Notes: generated from the letters alone by a model not told the origin. Shown: positions 1-8,143, numbered from the stretch's first letter. The stretch is DNA of 33,315 bases from Peptostreptococcaceae bacterium (GCA_029983575.1 JASBZE010000010.1:1-33315), one strand, 5' to 3'. Program-made: numbers and translations.

Positions 1-13
1 AAATATAAAAATT

Positions 14-42
14 AGGCTAAAGAAAAATCTTTGGCCTTTTTT
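14..42 (+). terminator. Rho-independent terminator of the gene upstream of the window
   Basis: AGGCTAAAGA (14-23) pairs over 10 positions, one of them T-G, with TCTTTGGCCT (28-37) around an AAAA loop. A run of T (37-42) follows. It separates the rbs operon from whatever lies to the left. Confidence 0.85.
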
Positions 43-63
43 AATTAAATAATAGAAAAAATA

Positions 64-92
64 TTGACAAAACCAATAGTTCAATGTATCAT
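64..92 (+). promoter_or_regulatory. Promoter of the rbs operon (sigma-A type)
   Basis: TTGACA at 64-69 is a perfect -35. A 17-nt spacer leads to TATCAT at 87-92, one base off TATAAT. The expected transcription start is near 99, about 100 nt before rbsR. It is the only good promoter seen before rbsR. Confidence 0.75.
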
Positions 93-99
93 TAAATTA

Positions 100-111
100 T
101 GAAACGATTCA
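100..111 (+). promoter_or_regulatory. Candidate RbsR operator at the transcription start
   Basis: TGAAACGATTCA is a near-perfect palindrome with the central CG typical of LacI-family operators; one base pair breaks the symmetry (TGAAAC versus TGAATC). It lies 7 nt after the -10 box, so bound repressor would block initiation. It precedes a LacI-family gene, so autoregulation by RbsR is the natural reading. The spacing does not fit a standard CcpA cre site. Confidence 0.6.
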
Positions 112-196
112 AAAACATACTGTATTTTGCTTTAGAGTAATTAAATAGTACTCTTTTGTTATAGGTGTATGAAGAAAGGGGAATTAATGAAGGCAA

Positions 197-1192
197 ATGG
201 CAGCAACAATTAAAGATATATCAAAGAGGACCGGTTTGTCACTAGGGACGGTTTCAAACTATCTCAATGGGTATAAGGTTAAAGAGAAGAATCAAAAACT
301 AATTGAAGATGCTATCGAAGAATTAGATTATAAGGTCAATAATTTGGCAAGAGGACTTAGGACTAATAGATCATATCTAGTGGCAATAGTTGTTCCGGAT
401 TTGGGATTAGACTTTTGCATAGATATGATAAGCGCTGTTTCTAACACCATATCAAAAAATGGATATAATTTAGTTCTGTGCGTTTTAAATGGCAGCGAGT
501 ATGATAAGGTTAAGTTTGAAAACCTTGCCTCTCAGAATATAGATGGCTATATTATTATGCCACCTGATGAAACTTGTCACATAAAGGATTCAATCGATGA
601 AATTAGTTCAATGGCGCCTGTTATTATGGTAGATAGGGAGATGGAATCGGAAAATGATTTGATATCCGTTACGGTCAATAACGAAAAGGCGGCTTTTGAT
701 GCAGTTAATAAGTTGATTGATATGGGGCATGAGAAAATCGCTATAATAAATTCATACAATACGATTTCAACGGCTAATATGAGGCTTAAGGGATATAAAA
801 AAGCTCTTAAGTCAAGGGGTATAAGCGTTAATAAAGACTATATTTTCGAAGGTAAATTCTCTGAATCAAATGGATATGATTCATGTAAGGAAGCTCTGGA
901 GTTAGAAGATCCTCCTACAGCCTTTTTCACTACTAGTTTGAGTATAACCAAGGGTGTTGTAAAATATTTGCAATCGAGTGAAAAATATAGATATGCGGAT
1001 TTTGAAGTGCTTGGATTTGATACTGAGTCCATCTCAGATATATTAAGTCCAAAATTAAACGTAGTCAATCAGCCTGTAGAAGATATGGGCAAGTTTGTAG
1101 GAGAAAAACTCATAAAACTTATAAACGAAGAGGAAGAATATGAGCCGAACAATTATATTTTTGATTGTGAACTAAATTTTCACGATAGGTAG
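197..1192 (+). CDS. rbsR: LacI-family transcriptional regulator, probable ribose operon repressor
   Basis: This 331-residue protein has the LacI-family plan. An N-terminal helix-turn-helix (about residues 3-25, with TIKDISKRTGLSLGTVSNYL) and hinge helix are followed by a periplasmic-binding-protein-like effector domain from about residue 60 to the end. It is first in a ribose uptake operon and a LacI-type palindrome lies at the operon's transcription start. The likely role is a cytosolic repressor released by ribose or a ribose derivative. The ATG at 197 gives the usual family N-terminus, but its ribosome site is awkward: GAAGG at 189-193 is very close and AAAGGGG is about 14 nt away. An out-of-frame ATG at 187 opens only an 8-codon ORF. 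The family is certain; the ribose specificity rests on context. Confidence 0.9.
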   Translation: MAATIKDISKRTGLSLGTVSNYLNGYKVKEKNQKLIEDAIEELDYKVNNLARGLRTNRSYLVAIVVPDLGLDFCIDMISAVSNTISKNGYNLVLCVLNGSEYDKVKFENLASQNIDGYIIMPPDETCHIKDSIDEISSMAPVIMVDREMESENDLISVTVNNEKAAFDAVNKLIDMGHEKIAIINSYNTISTANMRLKGYKKALKSRGISVNKDYIFEGKFSESNGYDSCKEALELEDPPTAFFTTSLSITKGVVKYLQSSEKYRYADFEVLGFDTESISDILSPKLNVVNQPVEDMGKFVGEKLIKLINEEEEYEPNNYIFDCELNFHDR

Positions 1193-1298
1193 TTGACCGA
1201 TTGATTATAGAAAAGCTTTGACTAAGCCTATAAGGATTTATCTAACATAAAATTCACACGAGATAGTATAGACATTTTACGGAAAGTAGGTGTATAAA

Positions 1299-2189
1299 TT
1301 GAAAAACATTGTGGTCATAGGAAGTACTAATATGGACATCGTGGTCGAGGCAAATAGAAGACCAGAAGTAGGTGAAACACTATTTGCTGAGAGAATGTTT
1401 CACAGCCCAGGTGGAAAGGGCGGAAATCAGGCTGTAGCAGCCGCAAAAACGGGTTCAAAAGTTTATATGGTAGGTTGTGTAGGGGATGATATATACGGAA
1501 AACAACTTATCAAAAACTACGAAGAGCAAGGTGTTGACACGAAATACATTAAAAAACTTAAGGATGTAGAGACGGGTTGTGCCGTCATTACTTTAGCAGA
1601 GAAAGACAATAGCATTCTATTAGTAAAGGGAGCTAATGATAGGGTTGACAATCAGGTTGTAGACGAAGCTAAAGAAATAATCCAAAAAGCAGATATTGTC
1701 ATATTACAAAATGAGATCCCTGTGGATACAGTTAAATACGTAATAGATTTATGTGATAAAATGGGTGTTGACGTATTATATAATCCGGCTCCTATGGTTG
1801 ATATAGAGGATGAGTACCTTGATAAGGTAAGATTTATCACTCCTAACGAAACTGAATCAAAGATGCTTTTTGGCGATGAACCAAAGGAGAAATTGATGGA
1901 TAGATATCCTGAAAAATTAATTATTACCTTGGGTTCAAAGGGCGTTGAGTTTAGTGATGGGAAAAATATAGTTGACGTAAAGGCATATAATGTTGAAGTA
2001 CTAGACACGACGGGTGCCGGGGATACTTTCAACGGAGCTTTTGCAACTTATATAGCTGAGGGCAAGTCTATGGATGAGTCTCTAAGGTTTGCAAATGCAG
2101 CTGCGGCTCTTTCTGTTCAGAAAAAAGGAGCTCAAGGTGGAATGCCTAATAGAAAAGATGTAGAAAAATTTTTAGAAGAAAATATATAA
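1299..2189 (+). CDS. rbsK: Ribokinase
   Basis: A PfkB-family sugar kinase of 296 residues that phosphorylates D-ribose to ribose 5-phosphate in the cytosol. Visible motifs are the N-terminal GSTNMD, the substrate-binding GGKGGNQA (residues 38-45) and the signature DTTGAGDTFNGAF (from residue 236), with catalytic Asp242 in GAGD. I place the start at TTG 1299 because the ribosome site AGTAGGTG (1285-1292) is 6 nt before it and the protein then begins MKNIVVIGSTNMD as family members do. GTG 1290 lies inside the ribosome site. The gene follows rbsR after a 106-nt gap with no convincing promoter, and precedes rbsD. Confidence 0.93.
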   Translation: MKNIVVIGSTNMDIVVEANRRPEVGETLFAERMFHSPGGKGGNQAVAAAKTGSKVYMVGCVGDDIYGKQLIKNYEEQGVDTKYIKKLKDVETGCAVITLAEKDNSILLVKGANDRVDNQVVDEAKEIIQKADIVILQNEIPVDTVKYVIDLCDKMGVDVLYNPAPMVDIEDEYLDKVRFITPNETESKMLFGDEPKEKLMDRYPEKLIITLGSKGVEFSDGKNIVDVKAYNVEVLDTTGAGDTFNGAFATYIAEGKSMDESLRFANAAAALSVQKKGAQGGMPNRKDVEKFLEENI

Positions 2190-2216
2190 AATTTATGAAA
2201 AGACGAAGGGATTATT

Positions 2217-2612
2217 ATGAAGAAAAAAGGGATTTTAAATAGTGAGATATCAAAGGTATTATCTGACTTGGGCCATACGGATACCATAGTTATTGGTGAC
2301 TGCGGTCTTCCAATTCCAAAGGGAGTAAAGAAAATAGACATATCCCTAAAGCTTGGAACTCCGAGTTTTTTGGAAGTGGTAAAGGAAGTATCTAGAGATA
2401 TGAAGGTCGAAAAGATTACGATCGCTTCTGAGATGAAAAAAATGAATCCAGAGGTTTTTGAAAAGATAAATAAAATTTTCGAAGGTGTCGAGTTTGAAGA
2501 AATGAGCCACGAGGATTTTAAAAAGGAAACTGAGAAGTCTTTTGCAGTTATAAGAACGGGAGAGTGTACTCCATTTGCCAACTGCATACTTCACTCAGGA
2601 GTAATATTTTAG
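2217..2612 (+). CDS. rbsD: D-ribose pyranase
   Basis: RbsD interconverts the beta-pyranose and furanose forms of ribose, supplying the form that ribokinase uses. The 131-residue protein is of normal length and collinear with the E. coli enzyme as I remember it. Catalytic His20 is in LSDLGH, Asp28 is in IGDCGLPIP, and the C-terminal block RTGECTPFANCIL holds further active-site residues. A GAAGGGA ribosome site precedes the ATG. It sits between rbsK and rbsA, as in many Bacillota rbs operons. Confidence 0.95.
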   Translation: MKKKGILNSEISKVLSDLGHTDTIVIGDCGLPIPKGVKKIDISLKLGTPSFLEVVKEVSRDMKVEKITIASEMKKMNPEVFEKINKIFEGVEFEEMSHEDFKKETEKSFAVIRTGECTPFANCILHSGVIF

Positions 2613-2625
2613 CTAGGAGGCTATT

Positions 2626-4107
2626 ATGAAGATAGAGATGAAGGGGATTCACAAGGCGTTCGGCTCAAATAAGGTCCTTGAGGGTGTCGACTTTGATCTT
2701 AAACAAGGAGAAATTCACGCTCTTATGGGTGAAAATGGTGCCGGAAAATCTACCTTGATGAATATTTTGACCAGTATACATAAGAAAGATGCTGGTACTA
2801 TTACTGTGGATGGCGAAGAAAAGGAATTTTTAAACGCCAAGGATGCAGAGGATAACGGTATAACTTTTATCCACCAGGAACTTAACATCTGGCCTAACCT
2901 TACAATACTTGAAAACTTATTCTTAGATAAAGAAATTAAAAATAAGTTTGGATTTATTGATAGAAAGGCTATGGAAAAAATAGCAAGAGAAAAGTGTAAC
3001 GAGGTAGGAATAGATCTCCCACTAAAAAGGGTAGCGGGAAGTTGTTCAGTTGGTCAGCAGCAAATGACCGAGATAATAAGAGCACTTATGACCGATGCTA
3101 AGGTTTTAATAATGGATGAACCTACTGCAGCGCTTACAGAGAGGGAAACGGAAAAACTCTTTGAGGTTATGAAAAAATTAAGGGAGTCAAATACTGCAAT
3201 AGTCTATATCTCTCATAGAATGGAAGAAGTTTTCGCCATGTGTGACAGGATAACGGTAATGAGAGATGGAATTTCAGTAAGCACTAGACCGATAAGCGAA
3301 ACAAATTACGATACTGTTGTCAAAGAGATGGTAGGAAGAGAGCTAGGATCATACTACCCAGATAGAACTACAGTACCAGAGGGTACTTTCCTAGAAGTTA
3401 GGGGATTAACTCATAAGCCTTTCTTTGAGGACGTAAGTTTTGAACTTAAAAAAGGTGAGATTCTCGGGGTTGCCGGTCTTATGGGAGCTGGTAGAACGGA
3501 GATAATGAGATCAATCTTTGGAATAGACAAAAAGGATTCAGGAAAAATATTTATGGAAGACAGGGAACTACACATAGATAAACCTGGAGATGCAATTAAA
3601 GATGGCTTGGGAATTATTACCGAGGACAGAAAAGATGAGGGTGTAATATTAGATTTTTCTATTCATGATAACATTTCTCTGCCTAGTATAGATTCATTCG
3701 CTCCAAAGACATTCATACGTGCTAAGGAGGAAAAGGACTTTACGATGATGATGGCTGAGAGGCTGCGTGTAAAGATGGCATCGATCAATAATCCGGTTAG
3801 TTCACTTTCTGGAGGAAATCAACAGAAAGTAGTAATTGCAAAGTGGGTTGGCGTAGGCCCTAAGGTTATGATAATGGATGAACCTACCAGAGGAATCGAC
3901 GTCGGGGCTAAAAGAGAGATTTATGAGCTTATGAATGAGCTTACAGAAAGAGGAGTGTCAATTATCATGGTGTCTTCGGATCTACCGGAAGTATTGGGTA
4001 TGAGCGATAGGATTATGGTAATACACGAAGGAAGGGTTTCAGGCATAATTAACAAAAAAGATGCCACACAGGAACTCGTAATGAGATATGCAACGGGAGG
4101 AAAATAA
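2626..4107 (+). CDS. rbsA: Ribose ABC transporter, tandem ATPase subunit
   Basis: This 493-residue protein has two ABC ATPase domains fused, as is usual for the carbohydrate CUT2 family. Domain 1 has a full Walker A (GENGAGKST, residues 35-43), the unusual signature CSVGQQQM and Walker B VLIMDEPTAAL. Domain 2 has the family's degenerate Walker A (GLMGAGRTE), a normal LSGGNQQ signature and Walker B VMIMDEPTRGID. It powers ribose import at the inner face of the membrane with RbsC and RbsB. AGGAGG precedes the ATG, and the stop lies 2 nt before the GTG start of rbsC. Confidence 0.95.
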   Translation: MKIEMKGIHKAFGSNKVLEGVDFDLKQGEIHALMGENGAGKSTLMNILTSIHKKDAGTITVDGEEKEFLNAKDAEDNGITFIHQELNIWPNLTILENLFLDKEIKNKFGFIDRKAMEKIAREKCNEVGIDLPLKRVAGSCSVGQQQMTEIIRALMTDAKVLIMDEPTAALTERETEKLFEVMKKLRESNTAIVYISHRMEEVFAMCDRITVMRDGISVSTRPISETNYDTVVKEMVGRELGSYYPDRTTVPEGTFLEVRGLTHKPFFEDVSFELKKGEILGVAGLMGAGRTEIMRSIFGIDKKDSGKIFMEDRELHIDKPGDAIKDGLGIITEDRKDEGVILDFSIHDNISLPSIDSFAPKTFIRAKEEKDFTMMMAERLRVKMASINNPVSSLSGGNQQKVVIAKWVGVGPKVMIMDEPTRGIDVGAKREIYELMNELTERGVSIIMVSSDLPEVLGMSDRIMVIHEGRVSGIINKKDATQELVMRYATGGK

Positions 4108-4109
4108 TC

Positions 4110-5069
4110 GTGGAAAAAGTAAACGAGAGACTAAATATTTCAAATGTCGTAAGAAAACTTGGGCCATTGATAGGTCTGATAGTACTCTTTATTATTATTT
4201 CGAGTATAAACAGAGATTTCATTTCGGCTACTAATATATTCAACCTGCTTAGACAGGTAAGTATCAACGCACTCATAGCCTTCGGTATGACCTTTGTCAT
4301 ACTCACTGGAGGAATTGACTTAAGCGTTGGTTCTGTGCTAGCTTTGTCAGGTGTGTTGATGGCTAAATTTATGGTATCGGGTGTACCTCCATTTGTAGCT
4401 GTAATATTGGCTTGTATAGTGGGATTAATATTGGGCTCTATAAATGGTGTAGTAATATCATACGGAAAAGTTGCGCCTTTTATCGCAACACTTGCAACTA
4501 TGACAATATATAGGGGACTAACTTTGGTTACATCTAAGGGAAACCCTATTACAGGCTTATCTGATTCTACATTCTTTGTTATGTTAGGTAGGGGTTATAT
4601 CGGAGGAATTCCTGTTCCGGTTATAATTATGCTTGTCTTATTTATTATTCTTTGGGTAGTACTCAATAAAACGCCTTTTGGAAGAAAGGTATATGCCATA
4701 GGTGGTAATGAGAGGGTCTCAAAGATAGTAGGTATCAAGATAAATAAAATAAAAGTGGCAATCTATGGTCTTATAGGCGCACTATCTGCACTTGCAGGAG
4801 CGATCCTTACTTCAAGGCTTAACTCAGCACAGCCAACAGCTGGTACGGGTTATGAGCTTGATGCAATCGCAGCAGTCGTTCTAGGAGGTACTTCTCTAAC
4901 TGGTGGTAAGGGAAGAATTACTGGAACTCTCATAGGTGCATTGATCATCGGTACGCTTAACAACGGTCTTAACCTTCTTGGTGTTTCAAGTTTCTACCAA
5001 ATGGTTGTAAAAGGTATAGTTATTCTTCTAGCTGTATTAATAGATAGAAGCTCTAATGAAGAAAACTAA
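4110..5069 (+). CDS. rbsC: Ribose ABC transporter, permease subunit
   Basis: A hydrophobic 319-residue protein with roughly eight to ten membrane spans. It carries the conserved CUT2 permease segments TGGIDLSVGSVLALSG near residue 65 and AAVVLGGTSLTGGKG near residue 255. It forms the ribose channel with RbsA and RbsB. The start is GTG at 4110, with GGGAGG 9 nt upstream inside the end of rbsA, which suggests translational coupling to rbsA. Confidence 0.95.
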   Translation: MEKVNERLNISNVVRKLGPLIGLIVLFIIISSINRDFISATNIFNLLRQVSINALIAFGMTFVILTGGIDLSVGSVLALSGVLMAKFMVSGVPPFVAVILACIVGLILGSINGVVISYGKVAPFIATLATMTIYRGLTLVTSKGNPITGLSDSTFFVMLGRGYIGGIPVPVIIMLVLFIILWVVLNKTPFGRKVYAIGGNERVSKIVGIKINKIKVAIYGLIGALSALAGAILTSRLNSAQPTAGTGYELDAIAAVVLGGTSLTGGKGRITGTLIGALIIGTLNNGLNLLGVSSFYQMVVKGIVILLAVLIDRSSNEEN

Positions 5070-5084
5070 ATTTAGGAGGGTAAT

Positions 5085-5987
5085 ATGAAAAAATTATTAG
5101 GATTACTAGTAGTTGCTGCACTAGTACTAACAGGTTGTAGCACAAAAGCTCCAGGTGGAGCATCGGATTCAGATAAGAAAATGGTAGTAGGTGTTTCAAT
5201 ATCTACACTAAACAACCCATTTTTCGTATCAGTTAAAGATGGTCTAGAAAAAGAAGCCAAGGCTCAAAATATTGAAATTAAAATTGCTGATGCTCAAAAC
5301 GACACAGCTAAGCAATCAAATGACGTAGATGACCTAATTCAACAAGGTGTTAGCGTTCTAATTATAAACCCAGTTGACTCAGCAGCTATTTCATCAGCTG
5401 TAGAGGCGGCTAACTCAGCTAAGATACCTGTAATCACATTGGACAGATCAGCAGATAAGGGTGATGTAGTTACTCTAGTTGCTTCTGACAACGTAAAAGG
5501 CGGAGAGATGGCTGCAGATTATATAATATCTAAGGTTGGAGAAAAAGCTAAAGTAGCTGAACTCGAGGGTATTCCAGGAGCTTCTGCTTCAAGAGAAAGA
5601 GGTAAGGGATTCCACAACGTAGCTGATAAAAAACTAGAAGTTGTTACAACTCAATCAGCTGACTTTGATAGAACAAAGGGACTAAACGTAGCTGAAAATA
5701 TAATCCAAGCTCACGGAGATATCCAAGCGATATTCGCTCAAAACGATGAGATGGCACTTGGTGCAATAGAGGCTGCAAAAGCTGCTAAAAAAGACATAGT
5801 TGTTGTTGGATTTGATGGTAATGAAGACGCGATCAAGGCAATTAACGACGGTCAAATGGCTGCAACAATAGCTCAACAACCAGCTTTAATGGGACAAAAA
5901 TCTATAGAAATAGCTCAAAAAGTAATAAAGGGTGAAAAAGTAGATAAATACGTTCCAGTAGATCTAAAATTAGTAGAGAAAAAATAG
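5085..5987 (+). CDS. rbsB: Ribose-binding lipoprotein of the ABC transporter
   Basis: This 300-residue protein starts with a lipoprotein signal peptide, MKKLLGLLVVAALVLTGC. The lipobox LTGC puts the lipid-modified cysteine at residue 18, so the mature protein is anchored on the outer face of the membrane. The rest is a periplasmic-binding-protein fold of the ribose/galactose type (VGVSISTLNNPFFVSV near residue 35, QNDEMALGAIEAAK near 223). It delivers ribose to RbsC. AGGAGGG gives a strong ribosome site. It is the last gene of the operon, just before a strong terminator. Confidence 0.94.
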   Translation: MKKLLGLLVVAALVLTGCSTKAPGGASDSDKKMVVGVSISTLNNPFFVSVKDGLEKEAKAQNIEIKIADAQNDTAKQSNDVDDLIQQGVSVLIINPVDSAAISSAVEAANSAKIPVITLDRSADKGDVVTLVASDNVKGGEMAADYIISKVGEKAKVAELEGIPGASASRERGKGFHNVADKKLEVVTTQSADFDRTKGLNVAENIIQAHGDIQAIFAQNDEMALGAIEAAKAAKKDIVVVGFDGNEDAIKAINDGQMAATIAQQPALMGQKSIEIAQKVIKGEKVDKYVPVDLKLVEKK

Positions 5988-6016
5988 TTCGGTAAAACTT
6001 GAAGAGAAGGTAGACC

Positions 6017-6046
6017 AAAAGGGCAGTTAAACTGCCCTTTTATTTT
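6017..6046 (+). terminator. Terminator of the rbs operon
   Basis: AAAAGGGCAGT (6017-6027) pairs perfectly with ACTGCCCTTTT (6031-6041) around TAA, followed by ATTTT. The A and T arms could end transcription from either side. Confidence 0.92.
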
Positions 6047-6095
6047 GCAAATTTTACCTAAAGTATTAATAGATTATATTAATCCATAATATCAA

Positions 6096-6104
6096 TGGTA
6101 TAAT
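6096..6104 (+). promoter_or_regulatory. Extended -10 promoter before the 209-residue protein
   Basis: TGG followed by TATAAT (6099-6104) makes an extended -10. No good -35 is seen 16-18 nt upstream. It is 56 nt before the next start codon and after the rbs terminator. Confidence 0.5.
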
Positions 6105-6160
6105 AAATCAATGGTGGGTAATTAAATAAGGTAATTATTAAATAGATTTAGGAGGACGTT

Positions 6161-6790
6161 ATGAAGTTAAAAGAAGTTCCATTTAGGATGTTATATAAGA
6201 GATTGCATTTAATTAAAATAAGTGAGCCCATTAAGAATATAATATCAGAATCCGATGTATTTGATGAGGCGACTCACATATTGGTCTATGGTTATGTAGC
6301 TAATAGCGAAGGAATGAGATTTGAAGTTCTTTCTGGAGTGATTATGGAAAAAGAAGATATTTTATTCGGACCACCATCTGATATTAGAATAACTTTATCG
6401 AGGAAGGATATCGAAGAAGAGGAGATAATAAACCTACCTGACGCCGATAACAAAATAAAGATGATGTACGCCGACGTATTAATAAATGTCTCTGATTATA
6501 TGGAAAGCGAGGAACTAAATGAACTTAGGGAGTTAGAATTTTTAGATGATGCCAGAAATGACGATTATCCCGATGATGTTGAATTATATCTTATGAAAAA
6601 TGGTTTTGATGTAGAGGTTTGTTGGGCTAAAATTATTGGTTTTGGGGATAACTATTTGAAGGGGATATTATTGAACACTCCTAGTCAAGGGTTTGGTGTT
6701 AAGGCTGGTGATCCAGTTAGGGTGTTGATTAAGCAAGTAGAGGCTGAGGGCATTACTGAATATGTGTGTTTGACAAATTTGGATTTGTAA
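6161..6790 (+). CDS. Uncharacterised cytosolic protein, 209 residues
   Basis: I do not recognise this with confidence. It is acidic and soluble, with no signal peptide or membrane span. The N-terminal half (to about residue 110) is a mixed alpha/beta stretch. An acidic linker (ESEELNELRELEFLDDARND) leads to a C-terminal module from about residue 135 holding YPDDVELYLMKNGF, then CWAKIIGF and LLNTPSQGFGVKAGDPVRVL. The last block recalls a conserved module of uncharacterised Bacillota proteins built around 'LLN-P-Q-FG-h-GD', but I cannot name the family. AGGAGGACGTT gives a strong ribosome site. It is transcribed alone between the rbs terminator and the hairpin array. Its base composition matches its neighbours. 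Confidence 0.8.
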   Translation: MKLKEVPFRMLYKRLHLIKISEPIKNIISESDVFDEATHILVYGYVANSEGMRFEVLSGVIMEKEDILFGPPSDIRITLSRKDIEEEEIINLPDADNKIKMMYADVLINVSDYMESEELNELRELEFLDDARNDDYPDDVELYLMKNGFDVEVCWAKIIGFGDNYLKGILLNTPSQGFGVKAGDPVRVLIKQVEAEGITEYVCLTNLDL

Positions 6791-6806
6791 TAATAAATTT
6801 ATATAT

Positions 6807-7285
6807 AAAAAGTCCAATTATATCAGCGTGAGCTGGAATGTGTAACGCTCACTTATGATATAATTGGACTTTTTTAGTTGCTATAAATAAATTACTAATA
6901 TCTAAAAATTTAATCACATAAATAATGAAAATCCAATTAAGTCAAAGCAACCTGTATTGAGTAATGCACACTTATGATATGGTTGGATTTTTTTGGTTCT
7001 GAAAAATAAATTATTTAACACATAAAAAATTAATTACTTAAATAATGAAAATCCAATTAAGTCAAAGCAATCTGTATTGAGTAACGCTCATTTATGATAT
7101 GGTTGGATTTTTTTGGTTCTGAAAAATAAATTATTTAACACATAAAAAATTAATTACTTAAATAATGAAAATCCAATTAAGTCAAAGCAACCTGTATTGA
7201 GTAATGCCACTTATGGTATGTTTGGACTTTTTTAGTTGCGATAAATAAGTTAATCAATCCTAAAAATTTAAATACCTAAAAAGTG
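6807..7285 (+). repeat. Tandem array of four ~120-bp terminator-like hairpin units
   Basis: Four units follow the end of the 209-residue protein gene. Units 2 and 3 begin at 6921 and 7041 with an exact 120-nt period and differ at only a few bases. Unit 4 starts at 7161, and unit 1 (from about 6802) is more diverged. Each unit has a hairpin of about 65 nt and an AT-rich spacer of about 55 nt. Unit 1 pairs 19 of 19 bases between AAAAAGTCCAATTATATCA (6807-6825) and 6856-6874. Units 2 and 3 pair 16 of 17 between left arms at 6928 and 7048 and right arms at 6975 and 7095. Unit 4 is a mosaic: its left arm is like unit 2, while its right arm and spacer are like unit 1. Each 30-nt loop ends in a form of CACTTA or CATTTA. 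No ORF crosses the array. Confidence 0.85.
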
Positions 7286-7392
7286 CAAGTCTAGTCTTGT
7301 GAAAGGTTTTTGCTATTTAAAGTATTTTAGAAAGCAGATGAAAAATATTTTGTTGGAGATATGATAATAATAAGAAAAAAGTAGTAAAATAA

Positions 7393-7401
7393 TGGTATAA
7401 T
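7393..7401 (+). promoter_or_regulatory. Possible extended -10 promoter
   Basis: TGG TATAAT at 7393-7401 has no clear -35. It would read toward the small membrane protein gene. The stretch 7286-7532 otherwise holds no gene that I can support. Confidence 0.35.
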
Positions 7402-7519
7402 GTATGTGATAGATACTGAAAAGAAGAAATATAAAATATAATCTATATCGGGTGGACCGTTACACCAAACTATTTACATGAACTACCTTAACAATATAAA
7501 TGTATTTTTAATAAAGGTT

Positions 7520-7528
7520 TGCTATAAT
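7520..7528 (+). promoter_or_regulatory. Extended -10 promoter before the small membrane protein
   Basis: TGC TATAAT at 7520-7528 puts a start near 7535, giving a leader of about 120 nt before the ATG at 7656. No strong -35 is visible. Confidence 0.4.
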
Positions 7529-7532
7529 AGAT

Positions 7533-7640
7533 ATGGCAAAACAATATGATTCACTATACAAAAATAAAGAAAATTCTAATATGCCTTTAATTGACCCAAC
7601 AGCAGGTCTTAAAAGCATATTTGTAGGGAGTTATAATTAG
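7533..7640 (+). other. Possible 35-codon ORF or gene remnant
   Basis: An ATG at 7533 opens 35 codons (MAKQYDSLYKNKENSNMPL...SIFVGSYN) ending 15 nt before the next gene. It has no ribosome site at usable spacing, and the nearest -10 box would start transcription on top of its ATG. The peptide is not low-complexity, so it may be the N-terminal remnant of a lost gene. Translation is doubtful. Confidence 0.2.
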
Positions 7641-7655
7641 AGAGGAGAAAAGACT

Positions 7656-7904
7656 ATGAAAAGAATGTCAAGTTACGAATACTATAAGAATTTACCTTAT
7701 TCAGATAAGAATAAAACAGCATGGCAATATTATGATGAAACAAGTTGGTTTAGAAGTGGTACAATTGTAGATTTATTTTTTGATTTGATATTCTCAGATT
7801 CAATATTAAGTCTTATTCTCAGGATTGTTTTCGGCTTCCAAATATTATATCTTATAGGAATCATACTTATGATTATTTGGGCGTCTATAGCTCAATTTAT
7901 GTAG
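7656..7904 (+). CDS. Small membrane protein of unknown function, 82 residues
   Basis: The N-terminal 35 residues are hydrophilic and rich in Tyr, Ser and Trp (MSSYEYYKNLPYSDKNKTAW). The remainder is very hydrophobic and can form two membrane spans, about residues 37-58 and 60-80, with an Arg near the turn (LILRIVFGF). There is no cleavable signal. GAGAGGAGAAAAG gives a good ribosome site and the ORF is clean. I recognise no family. It lies alone between the hairpin array and an inverted copy of that hairpin, in an otherwise gene-poor accessory stretch. Confidence 0.65.
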   Translation: MKRMSSYEYYKNLPYSDKNKTAWQYYDETSWFRSGTIVDLFFDLIFSDSILSLILRIVFGFQILYLIGIILMIIWASIAQFM

Positions 7905-7916
7905 CAACAAAAAAAG

Positions 7917-7953
7917 TGATTTGTCCAAAGAAAAAAATTTTTTGGACAAATCA
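7917..7953 (+). repeat. Perfect 13-bp inverted repeat after the small membrane protein gene
   Basis: TGATTTGTCCAAA (7917-7929) pairs with TTTGGACAAATCA (7941-7953) around an 11-nt AT-only loop after one G. No T-run follows on the plus strand. On the minus strand the 5'-side arm is followed by CTTTTTTTGTTG, so it may work as a terminator in that direction or stabilise the 3' end of the small mRNA. The rest of 7954-8143 shows nothing that I can support. Confidence 0.6.
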
Positions 7954-8143
7954 TGGACAAAAAGACAATAAAATAAATACGAAAACTTAGAACCATTGAA
8001 AACATTATGTTTTAGAGAAGGTTGCGATTTTATTATATTATGGTAAAGGAATAAGTTTTCTATTTATTTATAATTAACATATATTGAAAAATAATTAGGT
8101 AAATATATTTTTAAAAATCAGTTGATTGTAAAAACAAAACTAG

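Noticed and set aside
187..213. An 8-codon leader peptide before rbsR
   Set aside because: The ATG follows a good AAAGGGG site, but the ORF overlaps the rbsR start, has no regulatory codon run and no attenuator follows.
6807..7285. A CRISPR array
   Set aside because: The repeats are ~120-bp hairpin units with nearly identical 'spacers'. There are no short repeats with unique spacers and no cas genes.
7446..7467. A sixth hairpin copy around GGACCGTTACACC
   Set aside because: Only about eight bases match the loop of the palindromic element and there are no paired arms.
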